Below are positions 41,343 to 51,100 of a stretch of DNA of 64,000 nt, piece by piece. Under the pieces are notes generated by a model. The model saw nothing but the letters and a program-made list of their open reading frames with translations. It had not been told where the DNA came from and searched no databases. The translations under genes were made by a program, and so were the position numbers. The DNA lies in contig AP031382.1 of NCBI GenBank assembly GCA_040371205.1, positions 124,001 through 188,000 on the forward strand. Direction: 5' to 3'. Source of the stretch: Rhodanobacter sp. (lineage in GTDB: Bacteria; Pseudomonadota; Gammaproteobacteria; Xanthomonadales; Rhodanobacteraceae). Numbering within the stretch: position 1 is the stretch's first letter; each line of letters begins with the position of its first letter.

Positions 41343-42086
41343 ATGCACACGCTCGTCCTGATCCGCCACGGCCAGTCGCAGTGGAACCTCGACAACCGCT
41401 TCAGCGGCTGGGCCGACGTGGATCTCACCCCGCAGGGCGAACAGGAGGCGCGCGAGGCGGGCGAGCTGCTGAAACGCGAGGGCTATGCCTTCGACGTGGC
41501 GCACACCTCGGTGCTCAAGCGCGCGGTGCACACGCTGTGGGGCGTGCTCGACGCGATGGAGATGTCCTGGCTGCCGGTGCATACCGACTGGCGCCTCAAC
41601 GAGCGCCACTACGGCGCGCTCACCGGCCTCAACAAGGCCGAGACCGCGGCCAAGTACGGCGACGAACAGGTGAAGATCTGGCGCCGCAGCTACGACATCC
41701 CGCCGCCGGCGCTGGAGCGCAGCGCGAACGAGGCCGTGCACGACCCGCGCTACGCCGCGCTCGCGCCTGCGCAGATCCCCGACACCGAATGCCTGAAGGA
41801 CACCGTGGCCCGCGTGCTGCCGTACTGGCACGAGACGCTGGCGCCGGCGATCCAGGCCGGCCGGCGCGTGGTGGTGGCGGCGCACGGCAATTCGCTGCGC
41901 GCGCTGGTGAAGTACCTCGACGGCATCTCCGATGCCGACATCGTGGAGATGAACATTCCCAACGGCGTGCCGCTGGTGTACGAGTTCGACGCCGACCTCA
42001 AGCCGCTGAAGCGCTACTACCTCGGCGACGCCGCGGCGATCGAGGCGAAGATGGCCGCGGTGGCCAACCAGGGCAAGGCGAAGTAA
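41343..42086 (+). CDS. gpmA: 2,3-bisphosphoglycerate-dependent phosphoglycerate mutase
   Basis: 247 residues; the E. coli enzyme has 250. It interconverts 3- and 2-phosphoglycerate in glycolysis. The phosphohistidine is His9 in [10 protein letters not shown]. Other marks are [12 protein letters not shown], the Glu/His region [14 protein letters not shown], and the second active-site His in [23 protein letters not shown] precedes the ATG at 41343 at workable spacing. It is divergent from the VNG-repeat gene and stands 111 bp ahead of the membrane protein at 42198. Confidence 0.97.
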   Translation: MHTLVLIRHGQSQWNLDNRFSGWADVDLTPQGEQEAREAGELLKREGYAFDVAHTSVLKRAVHTLWGVLDAMEMSWLPVHTDWRLNERHYGALTGLNKAETAAKYGDEQVKIWRRSYDIPPPALERSANEAVHDPRYAALAPAQIPDTECLKDTVARVLPYWHETLAPAIQAGRRVVVAAHGNSLRALVKYLDGISDADIVEMNIPNGVPLVYEFDADLKPLKRYYLGDAAAIEAKMAAVANQGKAK

Positions 42087-42197
42087 CCGCTCCGGCGCGC
42101 ATGACGCCGGTCATGCGCGATGCCTGCGCCGCGCCCGTCGCATGGCGCAGGCGACTCCGCTAGGCTGCGGGCTTCTGCCTTGAATGGATGCACTGCG

Positions 42198-42752
42198 ATG
42201 CCTGCCCACCTGATGAGCTACGCGATCATCGTGCCGTTGATGGCCCTGATGGTCTGGCGCCGGATCAGCCGCAACTTCGGCCGCCAACCGATCCGGCGCG
42301 GCCGGATGATCGCGCGCATCGCGATCTTCGCGGTGATCGGCGTCCTGCTGCTGCTCGCCGGCCTGCTCGACATCCGCCTGGCCGAGGGCATGCTCGGCGG
42401 CCTCGCCATCGGTGCCGTGCTGGGCTTCACCGGCTTGCGCCTGACGCGTTTCGAGACCGACCCGGCGAAGGGCGACTGCTACGTGCCGAATCCGTGGATC
42501 GGCGCCGCGCTCACGGCGCTGCTGCTGGGTCGGTTGGTGTGGCGCTTCATGGTATTGGCGCCGCAGATGCAGCAGACCCAGGCGCTGGCGGCCGGTACGC
42601 CGCCGGGTACGGGCATGCCGGCGGGTTACCCGTCCAGCCCGCTCACGATGCTGGTGATCGGCCTGCTGGTGGGCTACTACATCGTCTACTTCACCGGCCT
42701 GCTGGTGCATCACCGGCGCTATGAGCGGTCGCGCCCCGCGGCGGCTGCCTGA
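42198..42752 (+). CDS. CcdC/DUF1453-like integral membrane protein
   Basis: 184 residues with four or five hydrophobic segments: about 7-20, 40-60, 65-80, 105-125 and 150-170. The start MPAHLMSYAIIVPLMALMVW and the motif RRISRNFGRQPIRRGRM after the first helix resemble CcdC/DUF1453-type proteins. Function in this family is poorly known. The ATG at 42198 was preferred because the hydrophobic N-terminus begins there. It converges with a small periplasmic-protein gene, leaving 5 bp. The resemblance is by layout and motif, so the family call is tentative. Confidence 0.65.
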   Translation: MPAHLMSYAIIVPLMALMVWRRISRNFGRQPIRRGRMIARIAIFAVIGVLLLLAGLLDIRLAEGMLGGLAIGAVLGFTGLRLTRFETDPAKGDCYVPNPWIGAALTALLLGRLVWRFMVLAPQMQQTQALAAGTPPGTGMPAGYPSSPLTMLVIGLLVGYYIVYFTGLLVHHRRYERSRPAAAA

Positions 42753-42757
42753 GACGC

Positions 42758-43141
42758 TCAGGGCGCGACGCTGAAGTCGATTTCCAGCGGATACGGCACC
42801 GGCACCGCCGGCGGCGCGGGCAGCGTGAGTCCGGCGAAATGCCTGGCCATGCAGGTGGCGACCGCCGTGTCCGGCTGCGCCACGATGCCTTGCGGCTTGC
42901 CGCGTGCGTCGACGTCCAGCACCAGGGTGAAGGGCGACTTGTCGTTCTTGGAGAGGGCCAGGCAAGCCTTGTAGGCGGCCGCGGTGGAGCCGTCGATGCG
43001 GCCCCACAGGGCTTTCTGGTAGGCCGGGCCGGTGGCGGCGGCTTCGGCCATCTTTGCCGCGTGCACGCGCGCCTCGAAAGCATCGACGCCGGCGGTCGGC
43101 GTAGTGCCCAGCAGCAGGGCGAGGGCGAGGGTGGCGGGCAT
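42758..43141 (-). CDS. Small secreted protein of unknown function
   Basis: 127 residues. The N-terminus MPATLALALLLGTTPTAG has a hydrophobic core but no basic residue, so it is an atypical signal peptide. The mature part has two Cys (KACLALSKND and ATCMARHF) that could form a disulphide, and a TonB-C-like sequence character around FTLVLDVDARGKPQGIV and the ending PVPYPLEIDFSVAP. This is a weak impression; no family is claimed. It stands between the CcdC-like gene (convergent) and the GAF-EAL gene (same strand, 64-bp gap). Confidence 0.6.
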   Translation of the reverse strand: MPATLALALLLGTTPTAGVDAFEARVHAAKMAEAAATGPAYQKALWGRIDGSTAAAYKACLALSKNDKSPFTLVLDVDARGKPQGIVAQPDTAVATCMARHFAGLTLPAPPAVPVPYPLEIDFSVAP

Positions 43142-43205
43142 GCGCGGCTCCGGGCGGTGGACGGCACATTAGCCGGTTTGGGCGCGCCGGGCATCCCCGG
43201 CGTTG

Positions 43206-44999
43206 TCAGGCGCGGGTCTGGCGGTCCACCTCGGCGGCGTGCCGGCGCAGCCATGCCGCGACCTGCGCCGCCGGCATCGGCTGGGCGATGTGGTAGCCCT
43301 GCACCTCGTCGCACTCCATGCCGCGCACGGTGTCCAGCGCGCTTTCGGTTTCCACGCCTTCCATCACCACGCGGAAGCCGAGGTCGTGGCCCAACGCCAC
43401 CATGGCGCGCACCAGCGCGGCGTCGTACCAGCGGGTGTCGATGCCGCGCACCAGCGACTGGTCGATCTTCAGGCTGCTGGCCGGCATGCGGCGCAGCGCG
43501 TCGAGGTTGCTGTAGCCGACGCCGAAGTCGTCGATGGCGATGCCCACCCCGGCTTCGCGCAGCGCGACCAGGGTGTCGCGGGTGAGGTCGTTGTGATGGA
43601 TCGCGGTGTTCTCGGTGAACTCCAGCTCAAGCCGGTTGATCGGCACGCCGTGGCGCTGCGCCGCCGCGGCGAGGCGCGGCTGCAGCTGGCTGTCGAGGTC
43701 GATGCTGGACACGTTGAGCGACAGCCGCACGTCCAGCCCCTCGCGCCGCCATTCGGCCAGTTGGGCGATGCCGTGGTCGAACACCCAGTCGGTTAGCCTG
43801 CGCATCAGGCCGGCCTGTTCGGCCAGCGGCACGAAGGTGGCGGGCGAGATCGCGCCCAGCGTGGGGTGGCTCCAGCGCGCCAGCGCTTCCAGCGTGGCGC
43901 AGTGGCCGCTGTGCAGTTCCACGCGGGGCTGGTAATGCAGCTCCAGCTCGGTGCGCTCGGACAACGCCGCCGCGAGTTCGGTGACCAGGAAGAACTCGTG
44001 CCGCTGGCGTTCGTCGTCGCGATGGTCGTACAGCGACCAGCCGCGCGCGGTGCCCATGGCCATCCATGCGGCATTCATCACGCGGCGCAGCGGGTCGCCG
44101 CCGCGCAGCTCGCTCGCCTCGACCTCCAGCAGGCCCACCCCCGGCTGCAGGCTGAGCGAGATGCCGCGGCAGTCCACCGGCTCGCGCAGCAGGGCGACCA
44201 GGGCGTCGAGCTGTTCCGGCGTGGGCGCCTCGTGCCGGTTCGGCAACAACGCGGCCAGCCGCGTGGGCGCGATCTGGTAAAGCTGCATGCCGGGCAACAT
44301 CCAGCTTTGCACGCGTTCGGCAGAGGCGCGCATCAGCGCATCGGCATAGGCGTGGCCCATGGCGCGGATGAAGGCGTTGAAGCGCGCCACCGGCGCCGTT
44401 TCGATCGCCACCAGCCAGGCGGTATCCGTGTCCTGCGGCAATTGCGCGTGCAGGTCGGCGAAGAAGGCATTGCGGTGCGGCAGCCGCGTGGCGGTGTCGA
44501 TGCGGTGCAGGTAGCCGCGCAGCGCCGCGCCGGTGCCGGCCAGCGCGGCCGCGTCGCGCAGTGCGGCCAGCTCGCCGTGGCCATGCGACAGGCGCGGCTT
44601 GCGGTCGATGGCGAACAGGGCGCCAAGGTTTTGGCCGTCCAGACCGAATACCGGCTCGCAGGCGAAGAAGCCGACCGTGGCATGCGCGGGATCGGTGCCG
44701 GCAGGCAGGAGGCGGGTATCCGCGCGGGCGTCGTTCACCACTTCGGCGACGCCGCGGCGCGCGATGTCGCGGCAGGCGGACAGCAGCGCGTCGTCCAGCG
44801 GCAGGGCATCGGGCAGGCCGGACGGCGCGTACCAGAACGCGCTGCCGTCGATCAGCAGCAGCGCCACCAGCGGCACGCCCAGGGCATGCGCCGCCAGCCG
44901 CGCCACGGCCTCGAAGCCGGGCAAGGCGTGGTGCTCGGTCAACACGGTGCGGTCGTCGTCGGCCTCCAGGCCCGGCGGCGCGCCCTTCCAATCACCCAT
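43206..44999 (-). CDS. GAF-EAL protein with vestigial GGDEF, probable c-di-GMP phosphodiesterase
   Basis: 597 residues, soluble. A GAF domain occupies about 25-165 (FEAVARLAAHALGVPLVALL). About 170-320 is a GGDEF-fold remnant that keeps the entry sequence (HRIDTATRLPHRNAFF) but has QIAPTRLAALL where GGDEF should be, so it cannot be a cyclase. The EAL domain (about 345-590) is complete: TLEALARW (EAL 371-373), FTENTAI, IDDFGVGYSNLDALRRMPAS, KIDQSLV and MEGVETE. It would hydrolyse c-di-GMP under control of the GAF ligand. GGGGGAC precedes the ATG at 44999. It is the second such protein in the window, after the one at 17075. Confidence 0.88.
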   Translation of the reverse strand: MGDWKGAPPGLEADDDRTVLTEHHALPGFEAVARLAAHALGVPLVALLLIDGSAFWYAPSGLPDALPLDDALLSACRDIARRGVAEVVNDARADTRLLPAGTDPAHATVGFFACEPVFGLDGQNLGALFAIDRKPRLSHGHGELAALRDAAALAGTGAALRGYLHRIDTATRLPHRNAFFADLHAQLPQDTDTAWLVAIETAPVARFNAFIRAMGHAYADALMRASAERVQSWMLPGMQLYQIAPTRLAALLPNRHEAPTPEQLDALVALLREPVDCRGISLSLQPGVGLLEVEASELRGGDPLRRVMNAAWMAMGTARGWSLYDHRDDERQRHEFFLVTELAAALSERTELELHYQPRVELHSGHCATLEALARWSHPTLGAISPATFVPLAEQAGLMRRLTDWVFDHGIAQLAEWRREGLDVRLSLNVSSIDLDSQLQPRLAAAAQRHGVPINRLELEFTENTAIHHNDLTRDTLVALREAGVGIAIDDFGVGYSNLDALRRMPASSLKIDQSLVRGIDTRWYDAALVRAMVALGHDLGFRVVMEGVETESALDTVRGMECDEVQGYHIAQPMPAAQVAAWLRRHAAEVDRQTRA

Positions 45000-45040
45000 C
45001 GTCGGGTCCCCCTGCGTGGTCGCATGGCGCCTGCCGCGCA

Positions 45041-45062
45041 GGCTACCGCCGCGGCGGTAGCC
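45041..45062. terminator. Perfect 22-bp palindrome after zapE
   Basis: GGCTACCGCCG followed by its exact complement, with no spacer, starting 2 bp after the zapE stop codon. It lies in the 65-bp gap before the GAF-EAL gene, on the same strand. It has no T tract. It could be a weak terminator or a protein-binding palindrome for the GAF-EAL promoter. Confidence 0.5.
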
Positions 45063-45064
45063 GA

Positions 45065-46183
45065 TCAATCGACGCGATGCGGCAACGCCAGGTACGCCTC
45101 GCTCTGCATCTCGATCAGGCGCGATTCGGTGCGGCCGAACTCGGCGCGGTGCCGCTCGCCGTCGTACAGCTCGGTGATCGGCGCGGCGGCGGAGAGGACC
45201 AGCTTGACATGGCGGTCGTAGAACTCGTCCACCAGCTGCACGAAGCGCTTGGCGGCATCCTCGCCGTAGACGTTGAACTGCGGCACGTCGGAAACGATGA
45301 CCGCCGGGCCGGCTTTGGCCAGCGCGATGTAGTCGGCCACCGCGCGCGGGCCTTCGCACAGCGCGGCGAAATCGAACCACAGGATGTTGTCGGCGCGCTT
45401 GCGCAGCGGCACGGCGCGGCCGTTCACCTCCAGCGTGCCGCCTTCGACGGTTGGGCCCTGGGCGTGGTCGCGGAACAGGCGCTCCAACGCGCGTTGCGCC
45501 TCGGCGCCGGGCGGCGTGTAGTAGACCGCCGCCTGGGCCAGCGCGCGCAGGCGCCAGTCGCGCGAGGAAGCCATCTCCACCACGCGGCAGCGCTGCTCCA
45601 ATAGCGCGATGGCGGGCAGGAAGCGCGCGCGCTGCAGGCCGTCCTTGTAGAGGTTTTCCGGCGCGGTGTTGGAGGTGGTGACCAGTGCCACGTTGCGCGC
45701 GAACAGGCACTCCAGCAGGCGGCCGAGGATCATCGCGTCGCCGATGTCGCTGACCAGGAACTCGTCCAGGCACAGCACGCGGCAACGCGCGGCGAGGCCG
45801 GCGGCCACTTCGGCCAGCGGATCCTGGCGTTCGCCCAGTTCGCGCAGGCGCTCGTGCACCTCCTGCATGAAGCGGTGGAAATGCCGGCGCAGCGCCGTGC
45901 CGCGCGGCAGGCTGGCGGCGAACAGGTCCATCAGGAAGGTCTTGCCGCGGCCTACGGTGCCCCACAGATACAATCCCTGCGGGGCGGGCGGGGCTTCGCT
46001 GGCCAGCAGCGATTTCAGGCGGCCGAACAAGCCATCGCCCCGCGGCGCGGCGGCGCACAGCGCGGCGTGCAGGCGGTCGAACTCCGGCAGCACCGCGAGC
46101 TGGGTGGGGTCGGACTCCCAGCGGTGCGCAGCCACGCCTTCCTGGTAGCGCACGCTGGGTGCGGGCGAGAGGGTTTCGCTCAT
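45065..46183 (-). CDS. zapE: ZapE-type AFG1-like ATPase
   Basis: 372 residues, AAA+ ATPase of the AFG1/ZapE family. E. coli ZapE has 375 residues and acts on the FtsZ ring late in division, under stress or low oxygen. Walker A is GTVGRGKT (75-82), Walker B CLDEF (138-142), and the sensor region is VTTSNTAPENLYKDGLQR. The region after (FLPAIALLEQRC) and the C-terminal VPQFNVYGEDAAKRFVQLVD are typical. The ATG is at 46183. It is co-directional with, and 43 bp from, the DUF2845-like gene upstream. Confidence 0.93.
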   Translation of the reverse strand: MSETLSPAPSVRYQEGVAAHRWESDPTQLAVLPEFDRLHAALCAAAPRGDGLFGRLKSLLASEAPPAPQGLYLWGTVGRGKTFLMDLFAASLPRGTALRRHFHRFMQEVHERLRELGERQDPLAEVAAGLAARCRVLCLDEFLVSDIGDAMILGRLLECLFARNVALVTTSNTAPENLYKDGLQRARFLPAIALLEQRCRVVEMASSRDWRLRALAQAAVYYTPPGAEAQRALERLFRDHAQGPTVEGGTLEVNGRAVPLRKRADNILWFDFAALCEGPRAVADYIALAKAGPAVIVSDVPQFNVYGEDAAKRFVQLVDEFYDRHVKLVLSAAAPITELYDGERHRAEFGRTESRLIEMQSEAYLALPHRVD

Positions 46184-46226
46184 GCAACGGTCACCGGCGT
46201 CGACGGCCAGTGCCGCCGCGACGCGT

Positions 46227-46499
46227 TCAGTTGAAGATTTCCTTGATGTCGGCCACTTGACCGTTGGCGATGTAGATCTGCACGGTCTTGTTGTCCTGCA
46301 CGTAGTCGAGCCGATAGGCGATCACCGCACCGTAGACGTTCTGCACCTCAGTCCTGCTTTCGGGCTTGCCGGCCACGGCGATTACTTTCTCTTCCGAGTC
46401 GCCGATGGTGATGACCTTGGAGCCGAACCGTACAGAGCCCATGGCCAGCGCGTGGAAGGCGAGCAACAGTCCAGCGACCAACACAATCCATCGTTTCAT
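46227..46499 (-). CDS. DUF2845-like small periplasmic protein
   Basis: 90 residues. The signal peptide MKRWIVLVAGLLLAFHALA is cleaved before MGSVRFGSK. The mature 70 residues resemble DUF2845 proteins: SVRFGSKVITIGDSEEKVI, a GKPESR turn, then YRLDYVQDNKTVQIYIANGQ, a two-strand pattern similar to SmpA/OmlA-type folds. Function unknown. The ATG at 46499 has only a weak GGTGA upstream. It lies between zapE and the alpha/beta hydrolase, all on the minus strand with gaps of 43 and 54 bp, so a common transcript is likely. Confidence 0.75.
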   Translation of the reverse strand: MKRWIVLVAGLLLAFHALAMGSVRFGSKVITIGDSEEKVIAVAGKPESRTEVQNVYGAVIAYRLDYVQDNKTVQIYIANGQVADIKEIFN

Positions 46500-46553
46500 G
46501 GCATCACCGGGTGCTTGGGTGGGGTTGGGAAATTATACGGCGTGCCGGTGCGC

Positions 46554-47219
46554 TCAGCCGCGCAATGCGGGCAGCCAGTCCGCGACGGCGTGTTTCACCG
46601 CGCCGCGCAGATCCATCAGCCGGCGATGGAAGAAGTGGCCGGTCTCGGGCATGCGGATCAGCTCGGGCGGCTGGTCCATACCGTCGATCCAGTCGAACAC
46701 CGCCTGCGGCTCCACCACTTCGTCGGCCTCGCCCATCACCACCAGCCACGGGCAGGCGGGCAGGGCGTCGCCCATCGTCCAGCGGCCCACTGGCGGCGCG
46801 ATGCTGACCAGCGCGTCGGCCTGCAACTTCACCGCGCTGCGGATGGTGACGTAGCTGCCGAAGGAGAAGCCGGCCAGCCACAGCGCGTCGTCGGGGCGCA
46901 CGCCACGCACCCACGCCACCACCGCGGCGAGGTCGTCGCTCTCGCCGATGCCGTCGTCGTAGCTGCCTTCGGACGCACCGGTACCGCGGAAGTTGAAGCG
47001 CACGGTGTCCAGCCCCGACTCGCGCAGTGCGCGCTCCACCATCGTCACCACCTTGTTGTGCATGGTGCCGCCCTGCACGGGGTTGGGATGGCAGATCACG
47101 GCCACGCCGCGGCGCGCCTCGCCGGGCACGGCGACGTCGCTGGCGCACTCCAGCGCACCGGCGGGGCCGGTCAGGGTGAAGGTAGCGGGTTCGGTGGGGA
47201 AACTGGCGGGGGAGGTCAT
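46554..47219 (-). CDS. Alpha/beta hydrolase
   Basis: 221 residues. The nucleophile elbow is GFSFGS (GxSxG). The acid is in VMGEADEVV and the His in PETGHFFHRR. The N-terminal strand region VAVICHPNPVQGGTMHNKVV and FNFRGTGASEG match the small dienelactone-hydrolase-like esterases widespread in proteobacteria. The substrate is unknown. The ATG at 47219 has GGAGG at the edge of the start. It is the last conserved gene before the accessory island. Confidence 0.85.
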   Translation of the reverse strand: MTSPASFPTEPATFTLTGPAGALECASDVAVPGEARRGVAVICHPNPVQGGTMHNKVVTMVERALRESGLDTVRFNFRGTGASEGSYDDGIGESDDLAAVVAWVRGVRPDDALWLAGFSFGSYVTIRSAVKLQADALVSIAPPVGRWTMGDALPACPWLVVMGEADEVVEPQAVFDWIDGMDQPPELIRMPETGHFFHRRLMDLRGAVKHAVADWLPALRG

Positions 47220-47354
47220 GCCGAAATGATAGCCGAGGCATTGTGGTGGCCCTTGTTTTGCCTCAGCAGTCATGCCTTGAGCCTCTGGGTTCGGCGAAAA
47301 ACCCGCCCATGCCGGTAGCGTAGTGCGCAGCCGAAGCTGCCCAAGAATCGCCCG

Positions 47355-47708
47355 ATGATCAGCCTGTTTGCCGCCGCGGAACGAGCCACCAAGCGCGAAC
47401 AGCTGGATGATTCGCTGCAGGTGCTGGATCGAGCCATCGACTTCATGCCCTGGCCCGGGCGGTGGACGCCAAGTTGTAGATCGAAGACACCGGCCGCGGC
47501 GGCCGTCCGCCGTATCCGACGGAGCCGATGATCCGGCTGCTGGTGGTGCAGTCTTTGTACCAGCCGCATTCCGGATGCCAGGACGGTCTGAGTGTGGCGC
47601 GAGCGGTTGAAGAAGCCGGACCTGATCGACGACATTCGCGAGGCCGTGGGGTGGCAGTTGGCGCAGGCCGGGTTTATCGCGCGGGGATTAGGTCATCGAC
47701 GCGCCCAC
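47355..47708 (+). pseudogene. Decayed IS5-family transposase, N-terminal half
   Basis: Three frames together give an IS5-family transposase. Frame 1 from 47355 reads ISLFAAAERATKREQLDDSL up to VLDRAIDF. A second frame then gives ALARAVDAKL, an in-frame TAG, and TGRGGRPPYPTEPMIRLLVV with QSLYQ. After a deletion of roughly 40 codons a third frame gives WRERLKKPDLIDDI and QLAQAGFIARG, and a last shift gives VIDA. Family members have RGGRPPYPTE(L/P)M and a following LxxQxLYNLSD. With a stop, a deletion and several frameshifts it cannot be active. It marks the left edge of the Rhs island. Confidence 0.85.
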
Positions 47709-48150
47709 AACCTGATGTATCTGGAGCGATACTTAATGAATAGGGCATGGAATAGGGCATGGTGCCTGCGTGATCCAGGCAGACCGATCACTGGCGGCCG
47801 ACGCGCTTGCAAGGCGCCATCTGGGCGTGAGGGGCGACGTTTGCCGACTATGTGAGCGATGTGTACGACAGATATGCCGCTCACATCATGCCAAGAGATG
47901 GGTTATTCGAGGCAACCGAGCGGCCACTTTAGGGCTTCTGGCCGGGTGCCATGCAGCGTTCGCATCGGCAGTCCGATTAAAATCAGCCAATTCGCAAGAA
48001 CTTGCTTGTTGACAGAATCTTGTTGCCGCAGGAAATTGATGGCTGTGGCCGTGGAAGTGCCGGGCCAAGGGGTAAATGTTCAATCGATAAAGCTGTCCCT
48101 TAAGGGAGAGCATGGAGCTTGTCGTTAGGACGACGAGCGAAGGGATAGAA
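47709..48150. other. Gene-free spacer upstream of the Rhs genes
   Basis: 442 bp of lower GC than the flanking core genome, with only short frames lacking coding character. A TTGACA at 48009-48014 is a possible -35 box, with GAAATT 17 bp downstream as a poor -10. A second in-frame ATG for the Rhs gene lies at 48112 behind AAGGGAG. No inverted repeats that would mark an IS end were recognised. Confidence 0.5.
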
Positions 48151-51100
48151 ATGCTTAAGAGATCTGGGATGATGGTGCTGTTATGCGCCGCGGGATTGGC
48201 CTTCTCTTCAGGCGTGGCAGCGGTGGAGTTCGTTCCCATCCTTTCTGGGACCATCGTTAACGGCTATACGCTTGATGATGGCCCTACCGGTATTGTTGAT
48301 GGTAGTGGTGGGTTGGGGGATATTGGCTACGTGTATGGTGGCTCCGGTGGCGGCGATGGAGATCACATTGCAAATAACACCGCGCCCGCTAATAAACCGG
48401 CAAAAGGCAAGCCCGCGACCGACAAAAATGGGTGTACTAACTCAGTATATCGTCCAATACTCGTCAATAGCGGAACCAAGGTAGAGACCTACCCAATTTT
48501 TGCTTTGCCTGGCGAAATGGGTCTGAGTTTCAACCTCTACTACAATACGGCGCTTAAAATACCTCAGGCCTTGGCCAATACCTATTGGTCGACCAGTTTA
48601 GGATATACGCTCACCGACAGCAAATGCTTTGTCAACAAAAATACCGGCGACCTGATATGCAGCGCCAAGATCTATCAACGGCCTGATGGGTCAACGTTGA
48701 CATTTGATAACCAGAGTGGAACTTATGTCGAGGAAGGCGGTGGCGGTTTGGCGACGCTTACGAGCGGCGCCTCTTCAACGCTTGTTCTACATGATGAAGA
48801 TGGCACCACCAAGACTTTCGACGTCAACGGGAACATCACGGCCATTACCGACTCTTCGGGAATCGGCTGGACGATAACTACCTCGGCACCGGCTGCTGGT
48901 TTCACTTATACAGTAACGCACAGCAGCGGAAAGTCCTACACGATTACCTACGGCAGCAATAACGCTATAACGGTCACTGATCCGTCGGGTAATACCTACG
49001 TGCTCCACACGACGAACGATGGCAATTACACCTCCATCACGTATCCCGGATCGCCTGCCACCACCGTCTCTTTCAAGTACGGACTATCAGCCTTGCCCAA
49101 CCTCTTGACTGAGGTGGATTACAACGGCGTGCCGTACGATTACACCTCTTATAACACTACCTCGGGCAGCCCTTATTACGGGTGGGCGACGGCCAATTAC
49201 CTAGCCGATAACTCGGAAAGTGCCACGATCCTCTACGCCAAGGATGCCGCTGGAAATCTGCAGGCCACGATCACCAATGCGCTGGGGCATCATCGGGTTC
49301 AAACCTACGACGGTACTGATGGCTCCGGCGGTGCCTACAACGGGCAGTTGTCGGCGATTAGCGACGACGCCGTCGCCGATTGTGGGGCGACGATCCAGGG
49401 CCGTTCCTACGATGCCAACGGCAACCTGTCCCAGGAAGTGGACAATAACGGCAACGTGCACACCTACACGTATGCCGCCACGGGTCAGCTCCAGTCCGAG
49501 ACGGAGGCGTCCGGCACGTCGTTGGCGCGCACCACCGACTACACGTGGGATCCCAACCTCCAGCTCAATCGCTTGACGAGCGTCACGGTCGAAGGGTGGT
49601 CGAAGACCGCTTACACCTATAACGCGCAAAACCGACTGGCCTCGGTCGCGGTTACCAATCTCTCCGGTAACGGCACGACCGGCCAGACGCTGACCACAAC
49701 CTACGGCTACACGCTGTACGCCAATGGCATGGTGCATACCCTGACCGTGACCCACCCCTCGCCGGGCAACAGCGATGTCGATACGTATACCTACGACACG
49801 CTGGGTAACCTGACCGCCCGTACGAACGGCCTGGGCCAGACCACCACCTACAGCAACTACAACGGACTAAGTGAGCCGGGGCACGTCGTCGGCCCCAACG
49901 GCGACGTAACCGATTACACCTACGATGCGCGCGGCCGCGTGGCCACCAAGACCACCCATCCCAATGGCGTGGCGGCCACGTGGAGCTACGGCTACGACGG
50001 TTACGGCCAGCTCGCCAGCCTGGCGGCGCCGGATGGCGATACCACGGCGTGGAACCGCGATGCGGAGATGCGCGTTACCAGCATCGTGCGCAACGACAAG
50101 GACGGAACCTCCACCGAGAGCTTCGGCTACGACGCCAACGGCGATGTAACTAGTCACACCGTATCGCGCAACGGCACCATCAGCCTGTCCGAGACGCTTC
50201 GCTACGATGCGGTGGGGCGCCTCTATCAGCGTCAGGGCAATCATGGCCAGTTGCTGACCTACGGCTACGACGGCAACGGCAACGTGCTCGCGGTTAGCGA
50301 TGCTGCAGGTCACACGGTCAGCAATGAATACGATCCCCTGAATAGGCTGATCAAGACGACTTCTAGCGGTGGCGCCAGTCCGGCCATTCCTAGTGCTGCG
50401 CCGACCCTCAGTGCACCGGCTGGCAGCGCCAGTGGCAGCTATAGCGTTAGCTGGAATGGCATCGCTGGCGCTGACCACTATGTCCTGCAACAGCAGGTCA
50501 ACGGCGGTAACTGGGGGACGCTGCAAACCGATGGCTCGACGAGCTTTGCCCTCAATGCTGAAGGTCCAGGCACCTATGGATACAGGGTGCAGGCTTGCAA
50601 TACGACCGGTTGCAGCCCCTGGAGCAGCATTGTCGCCGTGACTGTTACACACATCACCGGCAACATCGACGGGGTTTCCATTGATGGGTCGGGTAACGCA
50701 GGCGTTGGAGGTTGGGCCTGTTCGGCGGGTCTAGCACAATCGATCAATGTGGATTTGTACGTGGGCGGTCCTTATGGCACTGGTACCTTTGTCGGGCGCT
50801 ATGCGGCTGATCAAAGCAGCGAGCCGGCGGTGGCGAGTGCGTGTTCAGTCAGCAGCGGCAGTTATCGTTTCAATATCCCGCTGTCGACGACCACGCGTAG
50901 CCAGTACGCAGGAAAGACCATTTACATCCATGGCATCTCGCCGGTGGGGCTCGATAACACGTTGCTGAGCAATTCTGGCAACTTCACTGTGCCAGTCAAT
51001 GAGCCGGCCGGTGCTCCCACTCTGAGCCTGCCAAGCACCAGCAACAATGGCAGCTACTCGGTCAGCTGGAGCGCAATCACAGGTGCCACTAGTTACAACC

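Noticed and set aside
47368..47610. 80-codon frame left of the Rhs genes
   Set aside because: It is out of frame with the transposase sequence that this DNA encodes in pieces; it is a by-product of the decayed element.
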